DNA of 64,000 nucleotides from JAXGYX01 sp964487355 (GCA_964487355.1 CAZAPS010000002.1:1-64000); one strand, 5' to 3'. Shown: positions 1 through 8,511, counted from the first letter of the stretch. Numbers and translations are program-made. The notes: a model not told the origin generated them from the sequence alone.

Positions 1-351
1 ATGGACGCCATCCGTAAGATGGACGGTCACCCAAGCGCGGAAGAGATCTATTTGAGTTTAAAACCTGACAATCCGCAACTCAGTTTGGCGACCGTTTATC
101 GCAATTTAAACGAGTTTTGCGAGCGCGGATTGTTGAGAAGAGTCGAAGTCCCGAATGAGCCGGTCCGTTTTGACAAACACCTGCACAATCATTTTCACGG
201 TGTGTGTGAACGTTGTAAAAAGATCATCAACATACCGGCAAGAAAAGAAAAGAGCTTGCAAGATTGCATCGGCATGGTAAAGGAAATGGAAGTCACTCGC
301 TATAATCTGCTGATATACGGAATCTGCGAGGAGTGCCGGGATCAAGAGTGA
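1..351 (+). CDS. Fur/PerR-family transcriptional regulator, 5'-truncated by window edge
   Basis: Metal- or peroxide-responsive DNA-binding repressor of the Fur superfamily. The visible 116 residues begin inside the winged-helix domain: GHPSAEEIY and SLATVYRNL are the usual recognition-helix signatures. They are followed by the His-rich metal-site stretch (HNHFHGVC) and two CxxC pairs (CERC, CEEC) that bind structural zinc in this family. Family members normally have 10-25 more residues ahead of the GHP motif, so the ATG at base 1 is probably internal and the true start lies outside the window. The subtype (Fur, PerR or Zur) cannot be settled by eye. It ends one base before the convergent binding-protein gene, leaving no room for a separate terminator. 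Confidence 0.85.
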   Translation: MDAIRKMDGHPSAEEIYLSLKPDNPQLSLATVYRNLNEFCERGLLRRVEVPNEPVRFDKHLHNHFHGVCERCKKIINIPARKEKSLQDCIGMVKEMEVTRYNLLIYGICEECRDQE

Positions 352-352
352 C

Positions 353-1384
353 TTATTTAAGAAATTTTTCCAGATTGACTTTGCTGACAGGTTCATATGG
401 AACATCAATAAACACGCTTAGGTTCTCCTCTTTGTTGGCCAAAAAGATCGCGGCGTCTATGCCGGCTTGTCCTTGCGCCGAAGTATTTTGATAAACCGTG
501 AACGCCAACTCATCCGCGTCCAAAGCGGCCAGTGCCTCCGCTGTGCCATTCATGCCCACAACCGGTTTGGAAAGCGGATTGAGCTCCGCTTCTTTAAGAG
601 CGGCGACGCAGCCAAGCGCCATATCATCATTCTGACAGACGACCGCGTCAAATTCTGACTCTGACTCCAAAAATTCCGTGAACTTTTGCCGGGCTACCTC
701 CTTGCTCCAGTCACCGATTCCTTCGTAGACAAACTCAACCTGAATATCCTCCGCTTCCAGATATTTAGTTAAAGCGTTCACACGTTTTTCAGTGAACAAA
801 GAATCATTATCGCCGTTAATAAGACATAATTGTACCGAATCTTTTTCTTTCGCCTTAAAGTATTCAGCTAAAAACTCCCCTTGAAACTTCCCAACCACTT
901 CGTCATTTGTTCCAACATAGGTCATTTGGTTGGCCTTGAGCTCGATATCCGGCGATCGGCTTACAAAGATCAATGGAGTCCGCCGAACAACCTCAATCAA
1001 TTCTGAAGAACGATGATCATCAACAATTTCGACGACGATCGCGTCAACTTTATTTTTGACAAAATCTTGCAGTTGTTCAACTTGTTCCTCATGGCCGTTT
1101 ATCACATACTCGATCACCAATTCAACTTCTTTTTCTTTGGCGGACGCCATCAATTCCTCTGCCAGGGCACTTTGATAGCCATCATCTGAGCCCGGCAATG
1201 AAACGCCAATTCGATACGTCCGATCCGCCTTCACGCTCGCCAAATCCTCAATGCTGGTAATTTCAAACTCTTCGATTGTTGATTTGACCGCCCGGGTATT
1301 GGCTTTATTCTTGAGGCTTCCACAACTGTTCAAGGTAGGAAACAGCAAAAATAAGATTAATAAAGCAACTGAATATTTTTTCAT
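353..1384 (-). CDS. Sugar ABC transporter substrate-binding lipoprotein (second copy)
   Basis: Extracytoplasmic sugar-binding protein of the ribose/galactose type (periplasmic-binding-protein-like I fold), 343 aa. The N-terminus is a lipoprotein signal with the lipobox ending LNSC, so Cys21 should be lipidated. The end of the protein (AFTVYQN, then EPVSK) closely matches that of the binding protein encoded at 5419-6516, so the two are paralogues. It is separated from the transporter genes by the isomerase gene and a terminator, and has its own strong promoter and a 13-bp palindrome upstream. It may therefore serve the same ATPase/permease with a different ligand or under a different signal. 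The ligand is inferred only from context. Confidence 0.88.
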   Translation of the reverse strand: MKKYSVALLILFLLFPTLNSCGSLKNKANTRAVKSTIEEFEITSIEDLASVKADRTYRIGVSLPGSDDGYQSALAEELMASAKEKEVELVIEYVINGHEEQVEQLQDFVKNKVDAIVVEIVDDHRSSELIEVVRRTPLIFVSRSPDIELKANQMTYVGTNDEVVGKFQGEFLAEYFKAKEKDSVQLCLINGDNDSLFTEKRVNALTKYLEAEDIQVEFVYEGIGDWSKEVARQKFTEFLESESEFDAVVCQNDDMALGCVAALKEAELNPLSKPVVGMNGTAEALAALDADELAFTVYQNTSAQGQAGIDAAIFLANKEENLSVFIDVPYEPVSKVNLEKFLK

Positions 1385-1484
1385 ATAAAATCCTCTTTCA
1401 CATGGTATTGTTGGAATATTTGAATCGAAAGAATGAGATATCTTCGCGAAGCAAGATGATTAATCTGGTAATTGATTACGCACA

Positions 1485-1497
1485 TGTGATAATCACA
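1485..1497. promoter_or_regulatory. 13-bp perfect palindrome, candidate operator
   Basis: TGTGATAATCACA has six-base arms around one central base. It lies about 10-20 bases downstream of the predicted transcription start of the second binding-protein gene, a repressor-like position. The TGTGA/TCACA halves resemble a CRP site, but the spacer is three rather than six bases. A second small dyad, GTAAT-TG-ATTAC, sits at 1468-1479. Confidence 0.5.
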
Positions 1498-1512
1498 TAA
1501 AATTACAGAATA

Positions 1513-1541
1513 ATTATACTCACTTATATGCAATATTTCAA
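1513..1541 (-). promoter_or_regulatory. SigA-type promoter of the second sugar-binding protein gene
   Basis: Read on the minus strand, TTGAAA (1536-1541) and TATAAT (1513-1518) are separated by 17 bases, one mismatch from the housekeeping consensus. This gives the 353-1384 gene its own transcript. Confidence 0.7.
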
Positions 1542-1567
1542 CGATTGTTCCACTTTATGAAAAAGGA

Positions 1568-1599
1568 AATCCCGATCCGCGCAAATGTGGATCGGGATT
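1568..1599 (-). terminator. Rho-independent terminator of the isomerase gene
   Basis: An 11-bp perfect stem (AATCCCGATCC / GGATCGGGATT) with a 10-base loop is followed on the minus strand by a T-rich tract. It lies directly downstream of the TIM-barrel isomerase and upstream of the next promoter. Confidence 0.75.
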
Positions 1600-1637
1600 A
1601 ATAAAGGCTTCATAGTCAACCCGGACTGTCAGCTGTC

Positions 1638-2525
1638 TTATTTGCCAAGCAGCTCTCTTTCAATTCTCTCTCTATGTTCGACGGCCTGTTTATCCATCAG
1701 TTCGGGATAACCAAACAGCGAAACACAGGAAATTGATTCACCGCCAACTTTAAATGTCTTGTTCGCGAAATCCATTTCACGCAAAGTCTCAAAGATTCCG
1801 TCAAAGTCGACATCACCTTCGCCCATTCCGACGTGCTGATGGATCGTCGCGTCCACACCCGGCGGGTTTAAGATATAGCGAGTGTCCAGAGTCTGGTTGC
1901 GTGTATCCGCGAAGAGGACATGAGAAAGATCGTCGCCGGCATATTTCAGCATATGGCGCACATCACCCTTGCCTTCGTCGTAGAAGAAACCGTGAGGTGA
2001 GCTGTAAACATAGGTGACATTATCACTACGGAAGTGTTTTACCAAATCGCATGTCTCATCATTGAGTTCGCAAAAGTCATATGGGTGGGATTGAATCTCA
2101 ATCCGGATACCTTCTTTTTCCACAATCGGGAGCAACTCTTCCATCGAGCGGAAGAACATGCCATTGCAGATCTCTTGCTGATGTGGATCACCGGACAGTT
2201 CGGTGTTGATCACCTGAACGCCCATGTTGACCGCGATTTTGATCAATGATTTCCAGTTCTCCACCGCATGCTGCCGCTGTACCTCGGTTGGTCCAGACCA
2301 GCGATAGACGCAGATGAAAGAAGAAATTTCCACACCGGTCTCCGCCAGCGCTTTGCGGTACTCCGCCTCGCACTCACGGCTGAAAAGTGGATGTTTGTAA
2401 AATGGGTTGATCCGAACGTGTGGGGACTGTTCAATGTACTTATAACCCCAATCAGCGACTTTATGGACCATTTCAGTTATGCCCATGTTTTTTGCCAAAA
2501 CGTCAACGTCAAACGCAATCTTCAT
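1638..2525 (-). CDS. Sugar phosphate isomerase/epimerase (IolE-like TIM barrel)
   Basis: AP-endonuclease-2-type TIM-barrel protein (xylose isomerase-like), 295 aa, of the family containing inosose dehydratase and keto-sugar epimerases. A start at 2525 (MKIAFDVDV) is preferred because an AGGAGG site lies five bases upstream; the longer frame would place that site inside the gene. The metal-binding acidic and His positions typical of the fold are represented by NTELSGDP, IEIQSHPYD and HQHVGMGEGDVDF. With the upstream dehydrogenase this suggests inositol or related polyol catabolism. The exact reaction cannot be fixed from sequence. It is transcribed alone between two terminators. Confidence 0.8.
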   Translation of the reverse strand: MKIAFDVDVLAKNMGITEMVHKVADWGYKYIEQSPHVRINPFYKHPLFSRECEAEYRKALAETGVEISSFICVYRWSGPTEVQRQHAVENWKSLIKIAVNMGVQVINTELSGDPHQQEICNGMFFRSMEELLPIVEKEGIRIEIQSHPYDFCELNDETCDLVKHFRSDNVTYVYSSPHGFFYDEGKGDVRHMLKYAGDDLSHVLFADTRNQTLDTRYILNPPGVDATIHQHVGMGEGDVDFDGIFETLREMDFANKTFKVGGESISCVSLFGYPELMDKQAVEHRERIERELLGK

Positions 2526-2673
2526 AATTTCCTCCTGAATGGTTAGATGGCAGGTGGACGACAAACCACTTGCTACAAAAAGACTACTCCACCTATTTTT
2601 GCATAAAATTATACAAATTCATAGCACAACTCAGCTATCAAGCAATACAATTTAACAATAATCGACTGATTAT

Positions 2674-2707
2674 AAAAGAGACACAACCTGAGTTATGTCT
2701 CTTTTTT
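2674..2707. terminator. Terminator after the sugar permease gene
   Basis: Stem AAAAGAGACA / TGTCTCTTTT, extended by AAC/GTT around the loop CTGA. On the minus strand the stem is followed by only four T's; a run of six lies on the plus side. It ends the dehydrogenase-binding protein-ATPase-permease transcript, so the isomerase needs its own promoter. A TATAAT on the minus strand near 2610 has no convincing -35 partner. Confidence 0.7.
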
Positions 2708-2757
2708 ATTATGGAATATGTCACCAAAATCGTTGATTCTCGTCTGAGCGTAATCTC

Positions 2758-3798
2758 TTACGCTTGTTTGCCCATCATCTTTCTGTTGTCAAGCACGACA
2801 GCGAGGATGATGATGATACCTTTGACGATCTCCTGATAGTAGGAGGAAACGCCAAGATAAATCAAAGCACTCTTCAGGACACCCAGAATGAGAATACCTG
2901 CGATACAGCCTGAAACCTTACCAACACCACCATTTTGTGAGATACCACCAATTGTGGCGGCGGCGATGCCGTCCAGCTCCATGTTCAGTCCGAGTTGAGG
3001 GTTACCGGCACCGGTACGTCCGGAGATCAGGATCGCGGACAAGCCGGCCATCAAACCGCACCAACCGAAAATAGCGACCAGATTCTTCTCAACTTTGACA
3101 CCCGCGACACGAGCGGCTTCCTGATTGCCACCAATCGCGTAAATGTTACGACCGAAACGAGTCTGCGTGAGTATGAACCAGGCAATCACGGCGCACACAA
3201 CAAAAACAAGCACGTTGGAATGCAGCTTTCCATTTAGGAAGCTGGTTCCGCCCAACCATTTATAGGAGTTGTTGATTTGAGACACAGGGTTGCCTTTGGT
3301 ATACAGCAGAGCCAATCCACGGCAGGCGGCTTGAGTACCCAGAGTCGCGATAAAAGGATGCAGTTTGGTGAAAGCGACCAACGCGCCATTTAGGCAACCA
3401 ACCGCGGCGCCAACCGCGAGGCCGATCAAAATACAAACGACACCATGAAGTTCAGGGCCATTGGGGATGATACGGGAAGTGTATGCTGCCGACTGAGCGA
3501 AACTGCCGGCGACAACCGAAACAAGTGAGACATTGGAACCCATTGAAAGGTCAGTGCCTTTGGAGATAATGATAAACATAACGCCCAGCGCCAACAGGCC
3601 AGGGCCGACTTCTGATTGGAAGATGTTGGAAATATTTGTGTAGGACAGGAAGAAAGCGCCACCCTTAGCCAAGGTCAGCACGCTCATTAAAGCCACAGCG
3701 ACTATCAATATGACCCACATACTGTTCGCGCTGGCGATCTCCTTGAAGCTCTTCTTCTCTTTGCCGGTCTTGATGGCATTTACATTCTCATTAGCCAT
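2758..3798 (-). CDS. Sugar ABC transporter permease (RbsC/MglC type)
   Basis: Integral membrane permease of the ribose/galactose-type ABC importer family, 346 aa. It has many hydrophobic helices and family-typical stretches (GTDLSMGSNVSL, HPFIATLGT, GRNIYAIGGN, AARVAGV). It should form the channel with the ATPase encoded immediately upstream (four bases separate the genes) and take substrate from the lipoproteins at 5419-6516 and perhaps 353-1384. The first 30 residues are a hydrophilic cytoplasmic extension. Sugar specificity is not readable; the flanking dehydrogenase and isomerase suggest an inositol-like polyol. Confidence 0.9.
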   Translation of the reverse strand: MANENVNAIKTGKEKKSFKEIASANSMWVILIVAVALMSVLTLAKGGAFFLSYTNISNIFQSEVGPGLLALGVMFIIISKGTDLSMGSNVSLVSVVAGSFAQSAAYTSRIIPNGPELHGVVCILIGLAVGAAVGCLNGALVAFTKLHPFIATLGTQAACRGLALLYTKGNPVSQINNSYKWLGGTSFLNGKLHSNVLVFVVCAVIAWFILTQTRFGRNIYAIGGNQEAARVAGVKVEKNLVAIFGWCGLMAGLSAILISGRTGAGNPQLGLNMELDGIAAATIGGISQNGGVGKVSGCIAGILILGVLKSALIYLGVSSYYQEIVKGIIIILAVVLDNRKMMGKQA

Positions 3799-3802
3799 GT
3801 TT

Positions 3803-5308
3803 TTAATCCACCTTTTCTGTATTTACTGTAGCCATTTCCATAATCAGTTCTTGTGTGAAGTCTTTGCGGTCAATGACACCTGTCATGCGGCCTTCATGCA
3901 TAACGACGATGCGATCGGCCATACCCATAACTTCCGGCATTTCAGAAGAGATCATGATAATGCCTTTACCCGCTCCCGCCAGGTTCGAAATAATCGTGTG
4001 AATTTCGGACTTTGCGCCGACGTCGATACCACGTGTGGGCTCATCAACGATGAGGATGTCCGGATCCATCAGCATCCATCGGGCAACCAAAACTTTCTGT
4101 TGGTTACCGCCGGACAAACTCCTGATCAGAGTCGCCCAAGACGCGGTTTTAATTTTCAGTTTATTACCATATAAGATGGCGTCGTCTTGAATCTTTTTAT
4201 GATTCAGTTTGCCCAACGGACCCGCGTAGGCGTCAATATTCGCAATACTGATATTGTCCAAAACGCTCGATACAGGAATAATTCCGTTTAAGCGGCGGTT
4301 TTCCGTCAAGAAGGCAATACGATTGCTGATCGCATCACTTGGGCTATGAATTTTAATCTCTTTTCCATCTTTATAAATGGTTCCGGAGCTTTGATAGCGC
4401 ATACCAAAGATCGTTTCCATAACTTCGGAACGTCCGGCTCCGACAAGACCCGCAAATCCGAGGATTTCACCTTTGTGGAGTTCGAAGGAGATATCCTGGA
4501 ACAGGCCGGGGGAACTAAGATTTTCAACTTTAAATATAGTCTCGCCGATTGGGCAAGGAATTTTCGGGAACATATCGGTAACTTCTCGACCGACCATCAT
4601 TTTAATCAACATGTCCTGTGTCATGTTCTCCGCATAGTCAGTCCCTATGTATTCACCGTCACGCATAACCGTGATTTCATCGCAAATTTCAAAGATTTCA
4701 TCCATTTTGTGAGAGATGAAAATGATTCCTTTTCCTTCTTCCTTCAGGCGTCTCATAATAGAGAACAATTTTTGTGTTTCGCCTTCGGTCAATGAAGAAG
4801 TAGGTTCGTCCATAATAATGACATCGGCTTCATGTGAAACAGCTTTGGCGATTTCCAGCATTTGTTGTTTGGCCACAGTCAATTCACCAACTAGAGTTCT
4901 GGGATCCTCGTCTCCAAGACCAACTTCTTCCATAAGGACCTTTGAATCGTCATACATTTTTTTGTGATCCAAAACAAATCCTTTTTTGGGTTGGCGTCCC
5001 AGCCAGAGATTGTCGCTGATGCTACGCATGGGCACAACGTTTAACTCTTGGTGAATCATTGAGACTCCCGCGTTAAGGGCACTCAGAGTGTCAGGAAATT
5101 CCACGTCCTCGTCGCGCAAGATGATTTTGCCTTCGTCCATTTTGTTGATACCGATCAGGCATTTCACCAGCGTCGACTTTCCGGCACCATTTTCACCCAT
5201 CAGAGCGTGTATAGAGCCTGGACGTAATCTAAAAGACACGCCTTTCAACGCCTTTACTCCGGGAAACTCCTTGACAACATCAAGCATTTCCAAAACATAT
5301 TCGCTCAT
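3803..5308 (-). CDS. Sugar ABC transporter ATP-binding protein (RbsA/MglA type, tandem)
   Basis: Double-cassette ATPase that drives a ribose/galactose-type importer, 501 aa, the usual size. The first cassette has Walker A GENGAGKST (residues 38-46) and Walker B IIMDEPTSSL, with a divergent signature (LTVAKQQ). The second has a modified P-loop (GLVGAGRSE), as usual in this family, plus LSGGNQQK and ILIVDEPTRGIDVG. Only one site is therefore likely to be a standard hydrolysis site. It sits between its binding protein and permease in the same transcript. Confidence 0.93.
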   Translation of the reverse strand: MSEYVLEMLDVVKEFPGVKALKGVSFRLRPGSIHALMGENGAGKSTLVKCLIGINKMDEGKIILRDEDVEFPDTLSALNAGVSMIHQELNVVPMRSISDNLWLGRQPKKGFVLDHKKMYDDSKVLMEEVGLGDEDPRTLVGELTVAKQQMLEIAKAVSHEADVIIMDEPTSSLTEGETQKLFSIMRRLKEEGKGIIFISHKMDEIFEICDEITVMRDGEYIGTDYAENMTQDMLIKMMVGREVTDMFPKIPCPIGETIFKVENLSSPGLFQDISFELHKGEILGFAGLVGAGRSEVMETIFGMRYQSSGTIYKDGKEIKIHSPSDAISNRIAFLTENRRLNGIIPVSSVLDNISIANIDAYAGPLGKLNHKKIQDDAILYGNKLKIKTASWATLIRSLSGGNQQKVLVARWMLMDPDILIVDEPTRGIDVGAKSEIHTIISNLAGAGKGIIMISSEMPEVMGMADRIVVMHEGRMTGVIDRKDFTQELIMEMATVNTEKVD

Positions 5309-5418
5309 GAATGTTGTAACTCCCTTCTAATATTATGTGATTTGTGGGAGAAGGATGGCCTTCTCCCACGATTCCTCACATAAGGACAATCTCCAATAAA
5401 TTCTTAAGTTTTTTAGAA

Positions 5419-6516
5419 TTAATTCATGTACTCTTTGTAGTTATCCTTGCTTACAGGTTCGAACGGAATGTCAACAACAATGTCAACTTCTTCGCCGTTG
5501 GCCATGAGGGTCAACGCACGTGCGGAGCCCGCGCCTTGTCCACCGGCGTTCTGGTACACGGTAAACGCAAGCTCATCTTTGTCCATGCTGTCAAGACCTT
5601 CAGGTGTCGCGTCAATTCCGACAACCGGAACTTCAGCAAAATCGACACCGGCGGCTCTCATGGCTTCGATACAGCCGAGGGCCATCTCGTCGTTGTTGCA
5701 GATGACGGCGTCAAACTCTTGGTTTGTGCCGAGGAATGTCTGCATCTTGTTCATCGCTTTGGCGCGATCCCACTCTGCTGTGTCATCCAAGACAAAAGTC
5801 GCGTTGATGCCCGCGTCCGCCAAAGCTTTCTTTGCGGATTCGGTACGGAGGATGGTGTTTTGGAGTCCGAGAAGACCCTGGAACAGTACGATGTTCACAT
5901 CGGTTTTGCCTTTTTCCTCAAAGAACCCGGCCAGGAATTCACCCTGGAAACGACCGGAGTTGTTCTCGTCGGAACCACAGTAAGTAGCTGCGCCTTTTTC
6001 CAGATCAACTGAAGGGGCGCGGTTGACGAACACTACCGGAATGCCACTCGCCGCCTGAACCATTTCGGCGGAGTTGTCAGTGTTCACGAGGTTGACGCAG
6101 ATGCCGTCCACACCTTGTGAGGCAAAAGTCTGAACTTGAGAGATTTGAGTGTTCGCGTTGTTGTTGGCGTCAACAACAGTCTGGCTGACACCCAGCTTTT
6201 CACACTCCGCCGTCCAAGCGGCTTCCATGTAGGACAGGAACTGGTCGCGAATGGAAATTGTAAAGCCGAAGCTGTACTTGTCATCCGCTTTCACGTCTCC
6301 CAGGCCGTCGACATAGTCACCTGCGTCGGCGTCGGGTTTCGCGGTTTCTTCGGTGTCTGCGGCGGTTGTTTCCTCCGCGTCATCGGCGGTGGTCTCTTCC
6401 GCGGCGGCGGTCGTAGTGGTTTCATCGACCTCAGTTTCGGCAGGTTTGCCGGCACAGCCCACAGCCATTGTCATGGCCATTGCAGCGACAAGAACGATGG
6501 ATACGATTTTTTTCAT
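5419..6516 (-). CDS. Sugar ABC transporter substrate-binding lipoprotein (first copy)
   Basis: Membrane-anchored sugar-binding protein, 365 aa, with lipobox AVGC (Cys21). A low-complexity linker of about 40 residues rich in Thr, Ala, Glu and Asp (repeated EETTA-like units, bases about 6330-6440) follows, then a periplasmic-binding-protein-like I domain ending AFTVYQN...EPVSK. The acidic linker presumably spaces the domain from the membrane. It is second in the operon after the dehydrogenase and ahead of its ATPase and permease. The paralogue at 353-1384 has a much shorter linker. Confidence 0.9.
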   Translation of the reverse strand: MKKIVSIVLVAAMAMTMAVGCAGKPAETEVDETTTTAAAEETTADDAEETTAADTEETAKPDADAGDYVDGLGDVKADDKYSFGFTISIRDQFLSYMEAAWTAECEKLGVSQTVVDANNNANTQISQVQTFASQGVDGICVNLVNTDNSAEMVQAASGIPVVFVNRAPSVDLEKGAATYCGSDENNSGRFQGEFLAGFFEEKGKTDVNIVLFQGLLGLQNTILRTESAKKALADAGINATFVLDDTAEWDRAKAMNKMQTFLGTNQEFDAVICNNDEMALGCIEAMRAAGVDFAEVPVVGIDATPEGLDSMDKDELAFTVYQNAGGQGAGSARALTLMANGEEVDIVVDIPFEPVSKDNYKEYMN

Positions 6517-6630
6517 TTTTTTCTCCTCTTTCCTCTTTCTATATTTTACTAAAATCTGAAATTCAGACTTTAATAAACAATAGCTCAGCGGGTCGAGCCT
6601 CGGATTTCCTTCTGAAGCAAATGACCCGGG

Positions 6631-6647
6631 CGCTCGTCAGTCGAGCG
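6631..6647 (-). other. Intergenic GC hairpin between dehydrogenase and binding protein
   Basis: CGCTCG-tcagt-CGAGCG, a six-bp GC stem with a five-base loop, lies in the 142-base gap. No T-run follows on either strand, so it is more likely an mRNA stability or processing element than a terminator. Confidence 0.45.
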
Positions 6648-6658
6648 AAAATAAAAAA

Positions 6659-7669
6659 TCAGGCGTCGTAAAACAAAGGACGATCGCCTGTCTCTATTGG
6701 TTCTTCTTTGCCCGATGTCTGCGACTTGACACAGGCATCCGCCGTTACCGACGCCACATAGCCGTCCCATGCGGTTGGCCCGTTCACCTCGCCTTTTAGC
6801 GTGTCGTTGATCCAGTCTTGGATCTCTGTGTCGTACGCTCTACGGAATCTATCCTTCCAGTCAGTGAGAATATTATTATATTGTTTGGCGCCCAGGCGCA
6901 TGTCAAGGTCCATCGGATTCGGCAACGCCGCGGTGCCCTCTTCTCCGACCACTTCGCAACGAATGTCATAACCATATTGGCAATTAACGTGAATTTCCAG
7001 TTCGATCAGCACACCTTTTTTGGTTCTCATTAAAACAAGTTGTGGATCCATTAGATTTTCGTGGGCGTACTTCGATTTGCGCCCGAAGAATGTCTGTACC
7101 GACTCATAATCGTCGTCGATCAACCAATGCAGGCAGTCGATCTCATGAATCGCGGTATCTGTGATAGCCATTGGAGTGATGTAATCTGTGCCCACCTCAG
7201 GATTGCGATGAGCGCAACGAATGAGCAGTGGGGCGCCAAGCATGCCGGAATCAACCATTTCCTTCAGTTTGATATAAGACTCGTCATAGCGGCGCATAAA
7301 ACCGACTTGAACCAGTTTCTTGCCACCTGCGATCTCCGCGTTGACAACTTCTCTGCTGTCGGCCGCCGTCTCCGTCAACGGTTTTTCACAAAAAACCGGT
7401 TTGCCGGCTTTGATCGCTTCCATAACATACTCTTTGTGAGTGGACCCTATTGTGGCGACGATTACCGCGTCAACCTCGTCTGATTGAATCAACGTCGCGC
7501 CGCTGTCATAGATCTTGCAGCCGGTCAGTTGCGCGACACGTTCTGCGCTCGCCGGAAACAGGTCGGTACAACCCGTGACCTTGGCGCCGGACAATTTGTT
7601 CGTGATGCGATCGGCGTGTTCCGTACCAATTCCGCCGCAACCGATAATTCCAACTCTGAGTTCTGCCAT
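6659..7669 (-). CDS. Gfo/Idh/MocA oxidoreductase, probable inositol 2-dehydrogenase
   Basis: NAD(P)-dependent polyol or sugar dehydrogenase, 336 aa. The Rossmann motif GIIGCGGIG is at residues 7-15. The catalytic Lys of EKP is K96, and DTAIH supplies D171 and H175. That spacing and numbering is within one residue of the Lys97/Asp172/His176 triad known in Bacillus subtilis IolG. The start at 7669 is chosen because TGGAGGAAGAG immediately precedes the ATG; the frame is open for 49 further codons upstream. As first gene of the operon it probably oxidises the imported substrate, with the IolE-like protein acting later. Other family members act on glucose or scyllo-inositol, so specificity is inferred. 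Confidence 0.85.
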   Translation of the reverse strand: MAELRVGIIGCGGIGTEHADRITNKLSGAKVTGCTDLFPASAERVAQLTGCKIYDSGATLIQSDEVDAVIVATIGSTHKEYVMEAIKAGKPVFCEKPLTETAADSREVVNAEIAGGKKLVQVGFMRRYDESYIKLKEMVDSGMLGAPLLIRCAHRNPEVGTDYITPMAITDTAIHEIDCLHWLIDDDYESVQTFFGRKSKYAHENLMDPQLVLMRTKKGVLIELEIHVNCQYGYDIRCEVVGEEGTAALPNPMDLDMRLGAKQYNNILTDWKDRFRRAYDTEIQDWINDTLKGEVNGPTAWDGYVASVTADACVKSQTSGKEEPIETGDRPLFYDA

Positions 7670-7794
7670 CTCTTCCTCCAAAAATGTGTAGCTATGCGCA
7701 ATGCGAATTGAGCTTCTCGCGCCACGGTGATGCGTTACGGTCCGCACACTCTGGGATAGCACCCGAGTCCGGTCGACACCGTCTGAACGGTTGT

Positions 7795-7814
7795 GGCAAT
7801 TGTGAACAATTGCC
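7795..7814. promoter_or_regulatory. 20-bp palindrome, candidate operator
   Basis: GGCAATTGT-ga-ACAATTGCC is a perfect dyad with nine-base arms and a two-base centre. It lies just downstream of the proximal promoter at 7839-7867, as repressor sites often do. Arms containing AATTGT recall LacI-type operators, but no regulator gene is in view. Confidence 0.6.
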
Positions 7815-7838
7815 AACTACGGGTAAAATGCTCTTCGG

Positions 7839-7867
7839 ATTCTGCGTTGAAATGACACGTTTGTCAA
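7839..7867 (-). promoter_or_regulatory. Candidate proximal promoter of the dehydrogenase operon
   Basis: On the minus strand TTGACA (7862-7867) and CAGAAT (7839-7844) are 17 bases apart. The -35 is perfect and overlaps a dyad TGACA-cgtt-TGTCA at 7853-7866. The -10 matches four of six positions. Confidence 0.5.
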
Positions 7868-7944
7868 CTCCAACGAGCCGGGTTCAAAGTAAAGACAATG
7901 ACACATATTTGTGCGACTTCACTAAAAACCACTCTTTCATCATG

Positions 7945-7992
7945 TTGCGCTTTGTATATTGAGATTATAAGCGCAATATTGAGAAAAAACAA
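7945..7992 (-). promoter_or_regulatory. Candidate distal promoter with overlapping dyad and direct repeat
   Basis: On the minus strand TATAAT (7964-7969) lies 17 bases from TTGTTT (7987-7992). An inverted repeat TTGCGCTT (7945-7952) / AAGCGCAA (7969-7976) brackets the -10. A nine-base direct repeat ATATTGAGA (7956-7964 and 7976-7984) has a 20-base period. The arrangement suggests a repressor binding over the promoter. Confidence 0.55.
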
Positions 7993-8181
7993 TACAATTA
8001 AATTAAAGTCCGTCATTCGTTTGTTCACCTTGTGCAAAAAAAGTCGCAAATTTTGTCTAGGCTGAACAAATAATGCGATAAGAGTCTAAAATAATAATGA
8101 CAGTTTTGTGAATGAGCGATTTGATTTTTGATTATATCAATAAATAGATAAAATTCCAGACTTTTCACGCCAAAAATCCGC

Positions 8182-8210
8182 TTGTAACAAACATTAATTT
8201 ATGATAGCAT
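8182..8210 (+). promoter_or_regulatory. Candidate rpmB promoter
   Basis: TTGTAA (8182-8187) and TAGCAT (8205-8210) are 17 bases apart, about 45 bases before the rpmB start. Both hexamers match four of six positions. Confidence 0.45.
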
Positions 8211-8252
8211 GAACTTCGTGATTTTTCATAAAATACTCGAGGAGGTATAAAT

Positions 8253-8450
8253 ATGGCTAAATGTGATGTTTGTGGCAAAGGTGTTTCTTTCGGCCGTAAA
8301 ATCAGTATTACCCGTTCCCAGGTATCCCGTCGCGCGCTGGCGCAGCAGAAACCGAATGTGCGAAAAGTCCGTGTTGTCGATGCCGGCACACCTAAAACGA
8401 TGCACGTTTGCAGCAGATGCCTCCGCTCCGGCAAAGTGACCAGGGCATAA
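8253..8450 (+). CDS. rpmB: 50S ribosomal protein L28
   Basis: Large-subunit ribosomal protein L28, 65 aa, full length for the zinc-binding bacterial form. CxxC pairs at Cys4/Cys7 and Cys53/Cys56 should hold one zinc. The GKG and RRALAQQKPN segments are typical of the family. A strong GAGGAGG site precedes the ATG. The gene stands alone between its promoter and a bidirectional terminator, facing the minus-strand replication/AcpS operon. Keeping both Cys pairs makes this the zinc-dependent version, which Zur-regulated paralogues replace in some bacteria; no such paralogue is seen here. Confidence 0.96.
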   Translation: MAKCDVCGKGVSFGRKISITRSQVSRRALAQQKPNVRKVRVVDAGTPKTMHVCSRCLRSGKVTRA

Positions 8451-8480
8451 TACCGGTCACAGGCAAAACCTGAAAGATAA

Positions 8481-8511
8481 AAAGACGGCAAGATATGTTC
8501 TGCCGTTTTTT
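8481..8511. terminator. Bidirectional terminator between rpmB and the AcpS operon
   Basis: The stem ACGGCA (8485-8490) / TGCCGT (8501-8506) carries T-runs on both sides: TTTTTT on the plus strand and CTTTTT when read on the minus strand. It can end both convergent transcripts. Confidence 0.8.

Larger units (their letters stand above)
7670..8252. other. Divergent regulatory region between the polyol locus and rpmB
   Basis: This 583-base region has no credible gene. It holds two candidate promoters for the minus-strand operon, a 20-bp palindrome, a wide dyad with a 9-bp direct repeat over the distal promoter, and the rpmB promoter at the right end. Short frames inside it have no ribosome site or recognisable motif. 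Confidence 0.7.

Noticed and set aside
1485..1497. CRP-type site
   Set aside because: TGTGA and TCACA are separated by three bases rather than six, and CRP control is not expected in this type of organism.
7670..8252. Small genes in the regulatory gap
   Set aside because: Short frames lack ribosome sites and motifs, and they overlap the promoter dyads.
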